From the NCBI RefSeq assembly GCF_017051705.1, contig NZ_JAFIDJ010000002.1, forward strand, positions 454,384 through 518,383: a DNA stretch of 64,000 nt, given 5' to 3'. The position numbers were made by a program, and so were the translations under genes. The stretch comes from Algoriphagus lutimaris (GTDB lineage: Bacteria; Bacteroidota; Bacteroidia; Cytophagales; Cyclobacteriaceae). The notes beneath the pieces were generated by a model. It searched no databases. It worked only from the letters and a program-made list of their open reading frames with translations, and was not told the DNA's origin. How positions within the stretch are numbered: position 1 is the stretch's first letter; each line of letters starts with the position of its first letter. Shown here one piece after another: positions 44,561 through 53,833 of the stretch.

Positions 44561-46276
44561 ATGTCCAAAGGAAACATAATTCTTATCATTGTTTTGATGT
44601 CCCTGGCCAGTTTTGGCTTAATGGGTTTCCAATACTATTGGGTAAGAAATGCGGTAAGGATAAACCGTGAACGGTTCGATCAAAACGTGTATATGGCGCT
44701 CTCGGGGACGGTAGAGCAATTGGAAAAAGGAGAGACTTCAGACGTCTTACTCAGCTATTTAATGAAAGACTCCCTTTTCCAGGAATCCTTATTTGAAAAA
44801 ATTGAACCAATCACTTTCCAGATCCAACAACGCCCCGTCTATAGAAGCAGACCCTCTATTGTGGACACTCTACTCAATGAAACTGCACCGGAAGTTAGCC
44901 CTACTTTCAGGAGAATCCTCGAATCCAGAGGGTTTGATATGAATGCACTGAAAGAATTGGAAATGTTTTTTGCCTATATGACCCCTGAATTGGCTTCCAG
45001 CATGTTTACTCCGGATGAAATGGCTATTCTTTTGGAAGAAAAGGAACGCCAACTCAACTACCTAAGTAAGGCAGAAAGTACAAGAGTAAGGCCTAATGTA
45101 GAAGTGATCCCAAGTCCAGAAGTATTGACAGAAATAAATATTTCGGATGATATTCTGGACAAAATCCGTCGAGCCAATTTCAAAATTGACATGGTGGAAC
45201 GTACCTGGAATGAATTAGCAGCAGGGCAAAAGGAAATTCTGGACAGACTTGACACGCTCCAAGTAAGGGAGCTTTTGAGTAACCACCTTTTGGAAAGAGG
45301 GATTACCGAATCTTTTGAACTGGGACTTTTAAAAGACAATGGTGAAGTACTCCCATTAGGTCCAGTCACCCAACAAAGTACCTTACTCCAAAACGGAATC
45401 AAGGCCAAACTCTTTCCAAATGACATTCTAGGTAAAGAAAATTTCCTTTATATATTCTTTCCAGAAAAGAACTATCATGTCATCCGTCAAGTTTGGATTC
45501 CAATTTCGAGTTCCATCTTATTTATAGGAGTAATTATTTTCTGTTTCATTTACGCGATCAAAGTCATCATCCGACAAAAAGCACTTTCGGACACCAAAAA
45601 TGATTTTATCAATAATATGACCCATGAGTTCAAAACTCCGTTAGCTACAGTAAGTCTTGCCGTAGAAGCTTTACAAGACCCTGAATTATCGACCCAGGAT
45701 AAATTCAGAAAGAGATACCTAGGGATCATCAAAGATGAAAACAAAAGGCTGACAGCTCAAGTAGAGAAAGTTTTACAGGCGGCTGCGCTGGATAAGCAGG
45801 ACTTCAAATTAAAAATAGAGGAGTTGAATCTCAGTGAATTATTAGAATCTACAATGCAACATATCAGCCTTCAGGTGGAGAAAAGAGGTGGAACACTCTC
45901 ATTTACAGATCGGCTAAAAGAACCATCAGTTGAAGGTGATGCTTTTCATTTAACTCACATCTTTAATAATTTACTGGACAATGCATTGAAATATACTCCA
46001 CATACCCCAACCATAAAAATGGAAGCGACGGAGGGAAAAGATCAGTTTATTGTTAAGATTACAGATAATGGGATAGGAATGTCTAAGGATGCCCAAAAGA
46101 AAATTTTTGATAAGTTTTATAGAGTTCCTACCGGAAACGTTCACGATGTGAAAGGTTTTGGTCTAGGATTATCTTATGTAAAAACCATGCTTGAAGCACA
46201 TCAGGGAGGCATTCAAGTAGAAAGTGAAGTAGGAAGAGGGACAACGTTCACTATAACTTTACCCAAAAAGCAATGA
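44561..46276 (+). CDS. Sensor histidine kinase with large extracytoplasmic region
   Basis: Two-TM class: TM1 about residues 7-27, a ~285-residue periplasmic region without recognised fold (rich in Glu, Leu and Gln), TM2 about 314-334, and no HAMP domain. His355 is in NNMTHEFKTPLATVSLA, followed by FNNLLDNALKYTP (N box), DNGIGM and GFGLGLSYVK. 571 residues. The stop overlaps the start of its response regulator, ATGA. The large sensor without HAMP is typical of Bacteroidota two-component kinases; ligand unknown. Confidence 0.94.
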   Translation: MSKGNIILIIVLMSLASFGLMGFQYYWVRNAVRINRERFDQNVYMALSGTVEQLEKGETSDVLLSYLMKDSLFQESLFEKIEPITFQIQQRPVYRSRPSIVDTLLNETAPEVSPTFRRILESRGFDMNALKELEMFFAYMTPELASSMFTPDEMAILLEEKERQLNYLSKAESTRVRPNVEVIPSPEVLTEINISDDILDKIRRANFKIDMVERTWNELAAGQKEILDRLDTLQVRELLSNHLLERGITESFELGLLKDNGEVLPLGPVTQQSTLLQNGIKAKLFPNDILGKENFLYIFFPEKNYHVIRQVWIPISSSILFIGVIIFCFIYAIKVIIRQKALSDTKNDFINNMTHEFKTPLATVSLAVEALQDPELSTQDKFRKRYLGIIKDENKRLTAQVEKVLQAAALDKQDFKLKIEELNLSELLESTMQHISLQVEKRGGTLSFTDRLKEPSVEGDAFHLTHIFNNLLDNALKYTPHTPTIKMEATEGKDQFIVKITDNGIGMSKDAQKKIFDKFYRVPTGNVHDVKGFGLGLSYVKTMLEAHQGGIQVESEVGRGTTFTITLPKKQ

Positions 46277-46968
46277 GCAAAGCTAAACTATTGGTCGTAG
46301 AAGACGACCCAAACCTAGGGGATATTCTTCAGGAATATCTTGAAATGAAAGGCTATGAACCAACCCTATGCAGAGATGGGGAAGAAGGCTGGAATAAATT
46401 CAAAAAGGGCAAATACGATTTATGCCTTTTAGATATCATGATGCCCAAAAAGGATGGCTTTACCCTTGCCAAAGAAATCAAAAAAGTACAAGAGGATCTT
46501 CCAGTGCTATTTTTGACCGCTAAAAATCAAAAAGACGATATTATTGAAGGACTAAAAATAGGAGCAGATGATTACATCACCAAGCCATTTAGTATGGAAG
46601 AATTGCTGCTTCGGGTCACAGCAATCCTAAGGAGGACCCAAAAAAGCACAGAAGTTACTCCTTTAAAAATTTATAAGTTTGGTGGATTTGTACTTCATTA
46701 CGATGAGCAATACCTCGAGGGCCCTAAAGGTAAACACAAACTTACTTCCAAGGAGAATGAGCTCATACGACTATTGGCCTCGGAAATCAATAAACTGGTC
46801 AATAGAAGTCATGCCTTAAAGCAAATCTGGGGAGATGACAGCTACTTCAATGCACGTAGTATGGATGTGTACCTAAGCAAGATTCGAAAACTGCTCAAGG
46901 ACGATCCCAAGGTTCAAATCATCACCGTGCACGGAGAAGGTTTTAAATTGATCGTCTCAGAAGACTAA
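46273..46968 (+). CDS. OmpR-family response regulator
   Basis: Receiver with EDD at 10-12, Asp54 in LCLLDIMMPKKDGF, Thr in FLTAKNQ and Lys in YITKPFSMEE, then a winged-helix DNA-binding domain from ~135 with LTSKENELIRLLASEIN and ARSMDVYLSKIRKLLKDDP. 231 residues. The start overlaps the kinase stop by four bases, so a coupled two-component system. Regulon unknown. Confidence 0.95.
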   Translation: MSKAKLLVVEDDPNLGDILQEYLEMKGYEPTLCRDGEEGWNKFKKGKYDLCLLDIMMPKKDGFTLAKEIKKVQEDLPVLFLTAKNQKDDIIEGLKIGADDYITKPFSMEELLLRVTAILRRTQKSTEVTPLKIYKFGGFVLHYDEQYLEGPKGKHKLTSKENELIRLLASEINKLVNRSHALKQIWGDDSYFNARSMDVYLSKIRKLLKDDPKVQIITVHGEGFKLIVSED

Positions 46969-46996
46969 AAAAAGGCAGTGATTTCACTGCCTTTTT
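46967..46996. terminator. Bidirectional terminator between regulator and epimerase
   Basis: GGCAGTG, ATTT, CACTGCC with A-run before and five Ts after. It serves the converging response-regulator and epimerase genes. Confidence 0.85.
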
Positions 46997-47015
46997 CCTA
47001 TTCTAGAAGTAAGCT

Positions 47016-48026
47016 TTATACTAAACTTGCTCCAATTCCATTTCCCTCAGGAAAGGTTATTTTTTCTGGCGTTATCTTCACTCCTGTAGCAGGGTCTTTT
47101 GCCAACAACATGGCCCCATCCATATCCACATAATCCAGTAATGGCGCGATATGGGCAATGGCAGTAATCCCAATAGAAGATTCTGTCATGCATCCTACCA
47201 TGGTTTTCATCCCTAAAGATTTTGCTTCATGGATCATTCGAAGCCCCGGAGTAATTCCCCCAGCCTTTACCAACTTCACATTAATACCATGGAATAGCCC
47301 ATGGCATTTTTTCACATCACTTTCCACCATGCAACTCTCATCTGCAATTACCGGTAGTTTGGAATATTTGAATACTTCCTTCATCCCATCCAAATCATCT
47401 TTACCCAGAGGTTGTTCCATAAATTCCACTCCTAGTTTTTGGAGCTCTACCGAATATTCAATGGCCTGATCCGCAGTCCAGGCACAATTAGCGTCTATTC
47501 TAAATATAGCATCGGTATGCTTTCTTAACTCCCTCACGATTTCCAAATCATCCGATGTTCCCAATTTTATTTTATAGATAGGCCAGTGGACCTCTTTCAT
47601 TTTAGAGACCATTTTTGGAACAGTATCTATCCCAATGGTAAAATTGGTAGTTGGGATATCCGTAGGGTTTAGCCCTAAAAATTCATACAGTTTTTTGCCC
47701 TTTTTCTTGGTATACAAATCCCAAGCAGCCATATCTAAAGCGCATTGAGCAAATGGATTATCCTTAAAATGGGTTTTCCCTAGCTCCCACAATTCTTCTG
47801 GGCTTTCCCAACTTCCACCCTCCACTATATCACGGAACTTATCCAGGGCCATACTCATATTTTCTACAGTCATCCCATAAAAAGGATTGGTCGTGGACTC
47901 ACCTAAGCCCACCAAATCACCCTCTTCCAGTTTGACTATCAAGGTATCTTGAATATCCCTACTTTGGTGAGCAATGGTAAAAGTATGTTTAAGCGGAAGA
48001 TCTTCAACAAAATACGATAGCTTCAT
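47016..48026 (-). CDS. Dipeptide (L-Ala-D/L-Glu) epimerase
   Basis: Enolase-superfamily enzyme that epimerises L-Ala-D-Glu from peptidoglycan breakdown so that it can be used as L-Ala-L-Glu. The acid/base Lys is in YKIKLG (residues 152/154), metal ligands Asp178 (RIDANCAW), Glu204 (EFMEQP) and Asp229 (VIADES), and the second catalytic Lys in NVKLVKAGG. The C-terminal DMDGAMLL is the DxD dipeptide-binding element of this subfamily. 336 residues, normal. It is divergent from an M14 peptidase that could supply or use such peptides. Confidence 0.92.
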   Translation of the reverse strand: MKLSYFVEDLPLKHTFTIAHQSRDIQDTLIVKLEEGDLVGLGESTTNPFYGMTVENMSMALDKFRDIVEGGSWESPEELWELGKTHFKDNPFAQCALDMAAWDLYTKKKGKKLYEFLGLNPTDIPTTNFTIGIDTVPKMVSKMKEVHWPIYKIKLGTSDDLEIVRELRKHTDAIFRIDANCAWTADQAIEYSVELQKLGVEFMEQPLGKDDLDGMKEVFKYSKLPVIADESCMVESDVKKCHGLFHGINVKLVKAGGITPGLRMIHEAKSLGMKTMVGCMTESSIGITAIAHIAPLLDYVDMDGAMLLAKDPATGVKITPEKITFPEGNGIGASLV

Positions 48027-48104
48027 TTACAATTTGAGCTTTATACATATACTATTTAAATCACAATGGCTAGTTTTACTTTTCACTTTAAAGAAAATCC
48101 AACC

Positions 48105-49589
48105 ATGATGAGCTTTTCAAAGGGCATTTATACACGCATTTTTTTGCTGTTTTTAATTTCCTTAATTGGGTGTAAAACTGCAAATAAAAATACTGCCGAA
48201 CCACTTTCTATCGAAACTTTAGAGTCAGCTTTCGACAATTTTAAGGAATCGGCTATCACCCATCGGAGATTTAAACACGAAGACCTGCAGCCTCTGATTC
48301 AAAAACATGCAAGTCAGTTTGAAACACAGGTTCTAGGAAACTCCATAGATGGCAGAAGTATTTCCAGTTTAGACTGGGGAAATGGCGAAACGAAAGTCAT
48401 GCTATGGTCACAAATGCACGGAAATGAAAGCACTGCTACCATGGCGCTTTTTGATCTATTTAACTTTTTGGAGGGTAGTGGAGATGAATATGAAGATATC
48501 AGAAACACACTGAGAAGCAATTTGAATATCAAATTCATTCCAATGATTAATCCAGATGGTGCTGAAGCATTCAAAAGAAGAAATAGTCTGGACATTGATT
48601 TGAACAGGGATGCCATTTCTCAAATCTCCCCTGAAGCCATTATTTTAAAGAAAGCGAGGGATGATTTCGAACCAGAATTCGGTTTTAACCTTCACGATCA
48701 GCAGGTGTATTACAATGTAGAGGGTACTCCCAAACAAGCAACCATTTCCGTTTTGGCTCCAGCCTACAATGTCGCCACCGATGTGAATGAGATTAGAAAA
48801 AGGGCCATGCAGACTATTGTGGGAATGAATAAAGTTCTTCAACAAGTTGTTCCTGGCCAAGTGGGAAAGTATGATGATGCCTTTGAACCTAGAGCTTTTG
48901 GAGATAACATTCAAAAATGGGGAACAAGCACAATTCTGATCGAATCAGGAGGATACTGGGGAGACCCTGATAAGCAGTATATCCGCCAACTCAATTTTAT
49001 GATCATTTTAGATGCCTTGCATCAGATTGCAACCAAAGGGTACGAACAGTACACTACAGAGGAGTATTTTTCAATCCCAGATAACGATTCCAAACTGGCA
49101 GATTTGATGATCAATGAAATGTTGGTTGAGGTAGAAGGAAAGAAATATCCAATTGACCTTATCATCAGAAGGAGAGAATCTGAAGTACCAGGCGGCTATT
49201 ATGTTTCTGGCTCCATTGAAGATCTAGGCGACATGCAAGTATATTATGCTCCGGAGGTTTTTGATGCTAGTGGATTTGAGTTTGAAGAAGGCAAGGTATA
49301 TGAATCAACTTTTGAAGACATTGGCTCATTAGATTTTAACCAAGCAATAGACTTATTAAAACAAGGATATTTGGCAGTGAAAGTAAACAATGGAGCGTCT
49401 AAAGATCTTCATTCCTTACCCATTCTGGTATTAAAAAGCGTGGATTCTTTTCCAAGTGTATGGACTACCGGTTCTGCCCCAAACTTTTATTTAGCTAAAG
49501 ATGGAGAATTGAAATATGCTATCGTCAATGGTTATCTGATCGACTTGGAAAACCCTACACAGCAAGACTTTAAACAAAGAATCTATTAA
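48105..49589 (+). CDS. M14 family zinc carboxypeptidase-like lipoprotein
   Basis: Metallopeptidase of the carboxypeptidase A fold, exported: lipobox SLIGC at residues ~18-22. Zinc ligands are in QMHGNEST (HxxE) and FNLHDQQVYY (His). The catalytic Glu is in TILIESGGYW. NPDGAEAFKRRNS gives substrate-binding Arg and Asn. A C-terminal ~150-residue beta region follows. 494 residues from the ATG at 48105; an ATG at 48066 would add 13 residues. Divergent from the dipeptide epimerase. Confidence 0.9.
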   Translation: MMSFSKGIYTRIFLLFLISLIGCKTANKNTAEPLSIETLESAFDNFKESAITHRRFKHEDLQPLIQKHASQFETQVLGNSIDGRSISSLDWGNGETKVMLWSQMHGNESTATMALFDLFNFLEGSGDEYEDIRNTLRSNLNIKFIPMINPDGAEAFKRRNSLDIDLNRDAISQISPEAIILKKARDDFEPEFGFNLHDQQVYYNVEGTPKQATISVLAPAYNVATDVNEIRKRAMQTIVGMNKVLQQVVPGQVGKYDDAFEPRAFGDNIQKWGTSTILIESGGYWGDPDKQYIRQLNFMIILDALHQIATKGYEQYTTEEYFSIPDNDSKLADLMINEMLVEVEGKKYPIDLIIRRRESEVPGGYYVSGSIEDLGDMQVYYAPEVFDASGFEFEEGKVYESTFEDIGSLDFNQAIDLLKQGYLAVKVNNGASKDLHSLPILVLKSVDSFPSVWTTGSAPNFYLAKDGELKYAIVNGYLIDLENPTQQDFKQRIY

Positions 49590-49615
49590 TTGTTAATAAA
49601 TGTTTCCAGAGTACT

Positions 49616-49641
49616 AAAACCCGCTAAATGGCGGGTTTTTT
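49616..49641 (+). terminator. Intrinsic terminator after the M14 gene
   Basis: AAAACCCGC, 6 bases, GCGGGTTTTTT. Confidence 0.88.
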
Positions 49642-49689
49642 GATGATTGGACTTATTATTCTTTATATTCAAAAGTAACTTTTAGCCCT

Positions 49690-50421
49690 ATGAATAAGAA
49701 CCTATCCTCCATATTATTTGCTTTGGCAATCGTCCTTGCCTCGATCGTTTTAGGAAATGCAATCATCAATAGAAACAGGCCTCAAGGCACCATCAACGTG
49801 ACCGGTTTGGGTGAAAGTAACTTCACTTCAGACCTAGTGGTTTGGGAAGGGAATTTTTCCAGAGAAAGTTTTGACTTAAAATCTGCTTACGAGGATTTGG
49901 AAAAAGACAAGAAATTAGTGTCAGATTATTTGGTTTCCAAAGGGATCCCAGCAGACAAGTTGATCTTCAATGCTGTTCAGACCAACCCAAAATACCAGCA
50001 AAATTATTCCGAAACTGGAAGATACCTAGGACAGACATTTGATGGTTATTCTTTGAATCAATCGCTGAAAATAGAATCTACAGAAGTAGAGAAAGTAGAA
50101 AAGATCAGCCGTGAAATCACAGAGTTATTAAATCAGGGGATTGCATTCTATTCACAAGCTCCACGGTATTATTATACCGGACTGGAATCTTTGAAACTGG
50201 AAATGATTGCCAAAGCGACAGAAGATGCACGGGTACGGGCTGAGCGCATCGCAGAAAACTCCAAAGGGGATCTTGGAGACCTAATTTCGGCGAATATGGG
50301 TATTTTTCAGATTACTGGCCGAAATTCTGGGGAGGACTATTCCTGGGGTGGTACTTTCAATACCGCAGACAAAAACAAAACCGCTTCCATTACCATGAAA
50401 CTGGTTTTTGAAGTGGATTAA
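49690..50421 (+). CDS. SIMPL domain (DUF541) protein
   Basis: A 243-residue protein with an N-terminal hydrophobic anchor or signal (residues 7-25), then the SIMPL fold starting INVTGLGESNFTSDLVVW, with DYLVSKGIPADKLIFN and the long tail repeat ATEDARVRAERIAENSKGDLGD. Periplasmic. SIMPL proteins have been linked to oxidative stress or to IRAK-interacting mimicry in the name-giving mouse protein; the bacterial role is unclear. Followed 48 bases later by a CIA30 gene, likely the same operon. Confidence 0.88.
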   Translation: MNKNLSSILFALAIVLASIVLGNAIINRNRPQGTINVTGLGESNFTSDLVVWEGNFSRESFDLKSAYEDLEKDKKLVSDYLVSKGIPADKLIFNAVQTNPKYQQNYSETGRYLGQTFDGYSLNQSLKIESTEVEKVEKISREITELLNQGIAFYSQAPRYYYTGLESLKLEMIAKATEDARVRAERIAENSKGDLGDLISANMGIFQITGRNSGEDYSWGGTFNTADKNKTASITMKLVFEVD

Positions 50422-50469
50422 GAAAAGGTTGGCTTTAAACAATTAGGACCTATAAGGCCTTATTAGTAT

Positions 50470-50988
50470 GTGAAAGCTTTAATCATTTTAATACTAATGT
50501 CCTCGACCATTATCCTTTATCAGTTTGACAAAAATTCACCTACAAGAGATTGGAGGGTAGTAGATGATGGCGTGATGGGAGGAAGATCATCAGGCAATTT
50601 CTATGTCAATCAATCTGGGAATGGTGTATTTGAAGGTTTCGTGTCCTTGGAAAATAATGGAGGCTTTTCTTCGGTGAGATACAGGAAGACTTTTCAAATT
50701 CAATCTCAAAAAACTATTAGAATCCAATTAAAGGGAGATGGAAGCACGTATCAATTTCGAGTAAAGGCAAATTCTAATGATCTCCATTCCTACATAGGAG
50801 AATTTAAAACAAGCGGGGAATGGGAAATTGTGGAAATTGAGCTCACAAAGATGTACCCAGCTTTTAGAGGTCGAACACTTTCAATTCCAAACTTCGACAA
50901 AGATCATATTGAGGAATTAGCCTTTTTGATAGGTAATAAAAAAGAACAAAAATTCCATTTGGAAATAAAGTCTATCCAACTAATCTGA
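50470..50988 (+). CDS. CIA30 family protein
   Basis: A 172-residue protein with a short hydrophobic N-terminus and the CIA30/NDUFAF1-like beta-sandwich: DDGVMGGRSSGNFYV, FEGFVSLENNGGFSSVR and IRIQLKGDGSTYQFRVKA. In mitochondria CIA30 assembles respiratory complex I; bacterial relatives are uncharacterised. It starts with GTG at 50470; an ATG two bases earlier is out of frame. Confidence 0.85.
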   Translation: MKALIILILMSSTIILYQFDKNSPTRDWRVVDDGVMGGRSSGNFYVNQSGNGVFEGFVSLENNGGFSSVRYRKTFQIQSQKTIRIQLKGDGSTYQFRVKANSNDLHSYIGEFKTSGEWEIVEIELTKMYPAFRGRTLSIPNFDKDHIEELAFLIGNKKEQKFHLEIKSIQLI

Positions 50989-51128
50989 TTCTTCCGATCG
51001 CTTTTGAATGTAAAAAAAGATGGACCTAAACTTGAATCTCAAGACTTAGGTGGAGATTACTTGTTAGATACCTACTAAAACCCGTCGATTAACACTAATT
51101 TGCCTTGATACTCATGAAGTAGATTGAA

Positions 51129-52082
51129 TTGAAAAAACAAGAAAAGACCAAATCCGGACTTCACCCACGAAATGCCCATCGGGAACGCTACGATTTCCCT
51201 GCATTGATTCATTCCCACTCTTCCTTAATGCAATATGTTTCGGAAAATAAATACGGAGATCTCAGTATTGATTTTGCCAACCCTAAAGCAGTAAAGGAAC
51301 TCAACAGAGCTTTACTCAAGCATTTCTACCAGATTTCAAATTGGGATGTCCCGGAGGGATACCTTTGCCCTCCTATCCCAGGAAGGGCAGACTATATTCA
51401 TTATGTAGCCGATTTATTAACACAGTGTAATGCCGGTACTATTCCAAAAAAAGTTCATATGCTAGATATTGGAACTGGAGCAAACTGTATTTATCCCATT
51501 TTAGGCAATGCCATTTATGTCTGGTCCTTTATAGGAACTGACATTGACACCAAGGCTCTGCAGGCAGCTCAAAAAAACCTGGATTCAAACCCGAAACTTG
51601 AGCAACAAATCACGCTTCGCTATCAGGAAAATTCTGCACAGGTTTTAAAAGGAATTATCCGATCAGATGATGTATTCGATGTCTCCATCTGCAACCCTCC
51701 CTTCCATGAATCCCAAGCCGCAGCCGAAGCGGGAAGTAGAAGAAAAGTAAAAAACTTAAAAGGCAAGGTAGCAAAAAAAGTACCCCTCAATTTCGGAGGA
51801 CAAAGCAATGAATTATGGTGTGAAGGAGGAGAGCTTTCCTTTATCAAAACCATGATCAAGGAAAGTGTAGAATACAAATACAATTGCTTTTGGTTTACCA
51901 GCTTGGTCAGCAAAGAAGAACATCTCAAAGAACTGATCCTTGCCTTGAAAAAAGCCAGAGTATCGGAAAGAAAAATCATTGATATGGCCCAGGGAAATAA
52001 AAAGAGTCGACTACTTGCCTGGACATTTTTATCTCCTGAAAAGCAAGAAAACTGGAGTAGGATGAAATGGAACAAAGGCTAG
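51129..52082 (+). CDS. rlmF: 23S rRNA (adenine-N6)-methyltransferase RlmF
   Basis: Methylates A1618 of 23S rRNA with SAM. The catalytic NPPF is in VSICNPPFHES, the SAM-binding loop in MLDIGTGANCIYP, and the family start is GLHPRNAHRERYD with DFANPKAVKELNRALL and CPPIPGRADYIHY. 317 residues. The start is the TTG at 51129; the only upstream ATG runs into a stop. Ends in front of a strong terminator. Confidence 0.95.
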   Translation: MKKQEKTKSGLHPRNAHRERYDFPALIHSHSSLMQYVSENKYGDLSIDFANPKAVKELNRALLKHFYQISNWDVPEGYLCPPIPGRADYIHYVADLLTQCNAGTIPKKVHMLDIGTGANCIYPILGNAIYVWSFIGTDIDTKALQAAQKNLDSNPKLEQQITLRYQENSAQVLKGIIRSDDVFDVSICNPPFHESQAAAEAGSRRKVKNLKGKVAKKVPLNFGGQSNELWCEGGELSFIKTMIKESVEYKYNCFWFTSLVSKEEHLKELILALKKARVSERKIIDMAQGNKKSRLLAWTFLSPEKQENWSRMKWNKG

Positions 52083-52084
52083 AC

Positions 52085-52124
52085 TCAAAAAAAAGCGACT
52101 TGATAACTCAAGTCGCTTTTTTTT
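52085..52124. terminator. Bidirectional terminator between rlmF and osmC
   Basis: AAAGCGACTT, 8 bases, AAGTCGCTTT with A-run and T-run on each side. Confidence 0.9.
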
Positions 52125-52156
52125 GGTTGAAAATTAATCTCTCGACTTAATCCTTA

Positions 52157-52570
52157 TCAAGCGTTTAAAGTACTCTCAACAGAGATTTCCATATTCAACG
52201 CTCTGGAAATTGGACAATTTGCTTCAGCATCTTTTACCAATTCATCAAACTTTTCTTGTGTCACACCATCCACTGTTGCCTTCAGCACCAGATGAGATTT
52301 CTTAAGTGTACCTTCCTCAAAAGTGATATTGGAAGTAACATCCAGCTCAGTTGCAGTAAAGCCTGCTTCCTGTAGATTAAAGCTTAATTTCATGGCAAAA
52401 CAACCAGCGTGAGCGGCAGCCACCAACTCTTCCGGGTTGGTACCTACCCCATCTTCAAAACGTGATTTAAAAGAATATTGTGTTTTGTCTAAAACTGTAC
52501 TTGCCGTAGTCAAATGACCTTTTCCATCTTTTCCGGATCCTTGCCAAACGGCTGTTGCTTTTCTAATCAT
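52157..52570 (-). CDS. OsmC family peroxiredoxin-like protein
   Basis: Thiol peroxidase of the OsmC/Ohr group that reduces organic hydroperoxides. The two catalytic Cys are at residue 57 (AAAHAGCFAM) and 119 (EANCPISRAL). With FEDGVGTNPEELVAAAHAGCF it matches the OsmC branch. 137 residues from the ATG at 52570; a longer frame to 52624 contains the promoter box region and is rejected. Confidence 0.93.
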   Translation of the reverse strand: MIRKATAVWQGSGKDGKGHLTTASTVLDKTQYSFKSRFEDGVGTNPEELVAAAHAGCFAMKLSFNLQEAGFTATELDVTSNITFEEGTLKKSHLVLKATVDGVTQEKFDELVKDAEANCPISRALNMEISVESTLNA

Positions 52571-52608
52571 GGTAATATTTTTAGGGTTAAAAGTATGCTT
52601 ATATAAAC

Positions 52609-52616
52609 CAAAGTTA
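52609..52616 (-). promoter_or_regulatory. Bacteroidota -7 box of the OsmC gene
   Basis: TAACTTTGG on the minus strand, 38 bases before the ATG at 52570. Confidence 0.5.
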
Positions 52617-52657
52617 GAGATCAAAGTTCAGAATTAATCCATTCTCTTCGATCCAAA

Positions 52658-53833
52658 TTAATTATCCACCCTTTCCAATTTTCTTTTTTCAGTGGAAACT
52701 TTTTCAGTTTTAAAACCAGCCAATTCTTCAAATACTTCCAAGTATTGATCTGTGACATGATCCCAATTGTATTTTTTCACCAATCCCTCACGAGCGGTCT
52801 TCCGAAAATAATCCATACGTTCTTGGCTATTTTCTGCAGCCTCGACAATATCCTTCACAGAGTCCACCGATTTTTTGAAATACCATCCATGCTTACCTTC
52901 TTGAAGCATTTCTTGGTTGAAAGGAGTATCTAATGCTAAGATCGCACATCCATACCCTAAGGCTTTCAGCATCGCAGGATTGGTACCGCCATACTCATGG
53001 CCATGGAAATAAGCATAACAATGGGTATACCAAGCAGCCAAATCAATAGGGTCTGTTACATAACCCAAAAACAACAATCGATCATCTTCAATGTTTTTCA
53101 ACACCTGAGCATAATCATCTAAGTAAGGAACATCGCCTACAATCACCAGTTTTCTTTTTGAATCAGAATTCAAAAATCCTTGAATGATTAAATCGGCATT
53201 ATTATCAGGAACCAGTCTACCCACAATCAGGAAGTAATCCTGAGGCTCTACTCCCCATTTCATTACCGGTGAAGGTTCCACCTCCTCTTTTGGATTAGCA
53301 CCATAGGCAATCACTTTAGATTCGGCATTAAACAATTCCTTATATACCCGTTGCATTTCATCCGAATCATTGATGATTTGATCGTAATATTTGGTTGCCA
53401 TTTTGGAGGCCCAGAAAAAATATCTAGATCCTAGCCCCCTCCATTTTGGCCGTAGCCATTCCAATCCATCTACATTAATCAAGGTAGCTTTTCTGAAAAA
53501 TCTAGAAATCAACCCAAAGGGGCCATTCCCACTATTAACCACAAAAATCACATCCACATCCGATAGACATGCATGAATCATAGAGAAAAAAGTATGGGAT
53601 AACTGAGTCAAATACTTTGACTCAATTGCTGGAGTATAGATGCATTCAATTCCATTGACATACCTAGGTTTCTCCACAAACAAGGCCTTATGGTTGTACA
53701 CTCGTACGTGCACACCTTTTAAAACTAATCTCTCTCCCAGCTCTTTCACCATGGTATCATATCCCCCGTAAACGTAAGGATATCCTTTGGCACCCATGAT
53801 TGCTACTTTTAGTTTTCGTTGAGATGCCTCCAT
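52658..53833 (-). CDS. GT4-type glycosyltransferase with DUF1972 N-terminal domain
   Basis: A 391-residue retaining glycosyltransferase. The N-terminal domain shows IMGAKGYPYVYGGYDTMVKELG, the DUF1972 start seen in rhamnosyltransferases of capsule loci (Cps2T/RgpA-like), and the C-terminal GT4 Rossmann domain has FLGYVTDP and HGHEYGGTNPAMLKALGYG, the EX7E-type loop. It probably adds a sugar to the polysaccharide repeat unit. It overlaps the next gene upstream by 25 bases and is last in the polysaccharide operon. Confidence 0.9.
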   Translation of the reverse strand: MEASQRKLKVAIMGAKGYPYVYGGYDTMVKELGERLVLKGVHVRVYNHKALFVEKPRYVNGIECIYTPAIESKYLTQLSHTFFSMIHACLSDVDVIFVVNSGNGPFGLISRFFRKATLINVDGLEWLRPKWRGLGSRYFFWASKMATKYYDQIINDSDEMQRVYKELFNAESKVIAYGANPKEEVEPSPVMKWGVEPQDYFLIVGRLVPDNNADLIIQGFLNSDSKRKLVIVGDVPYLDDYAQVLKNIEDDRLLFLGYVTDPIDLAAWYTHCYAYFHGHEYGGTNPAMLKALGYGCAILALDTPFNQEMLQEGKHGWYFKKSVDSVKDIVEAAENSQERMDYFRKTAREGLVKKYNWDHVTDQYLEVFEELAGFKTEKVSTEKRKLERVDN

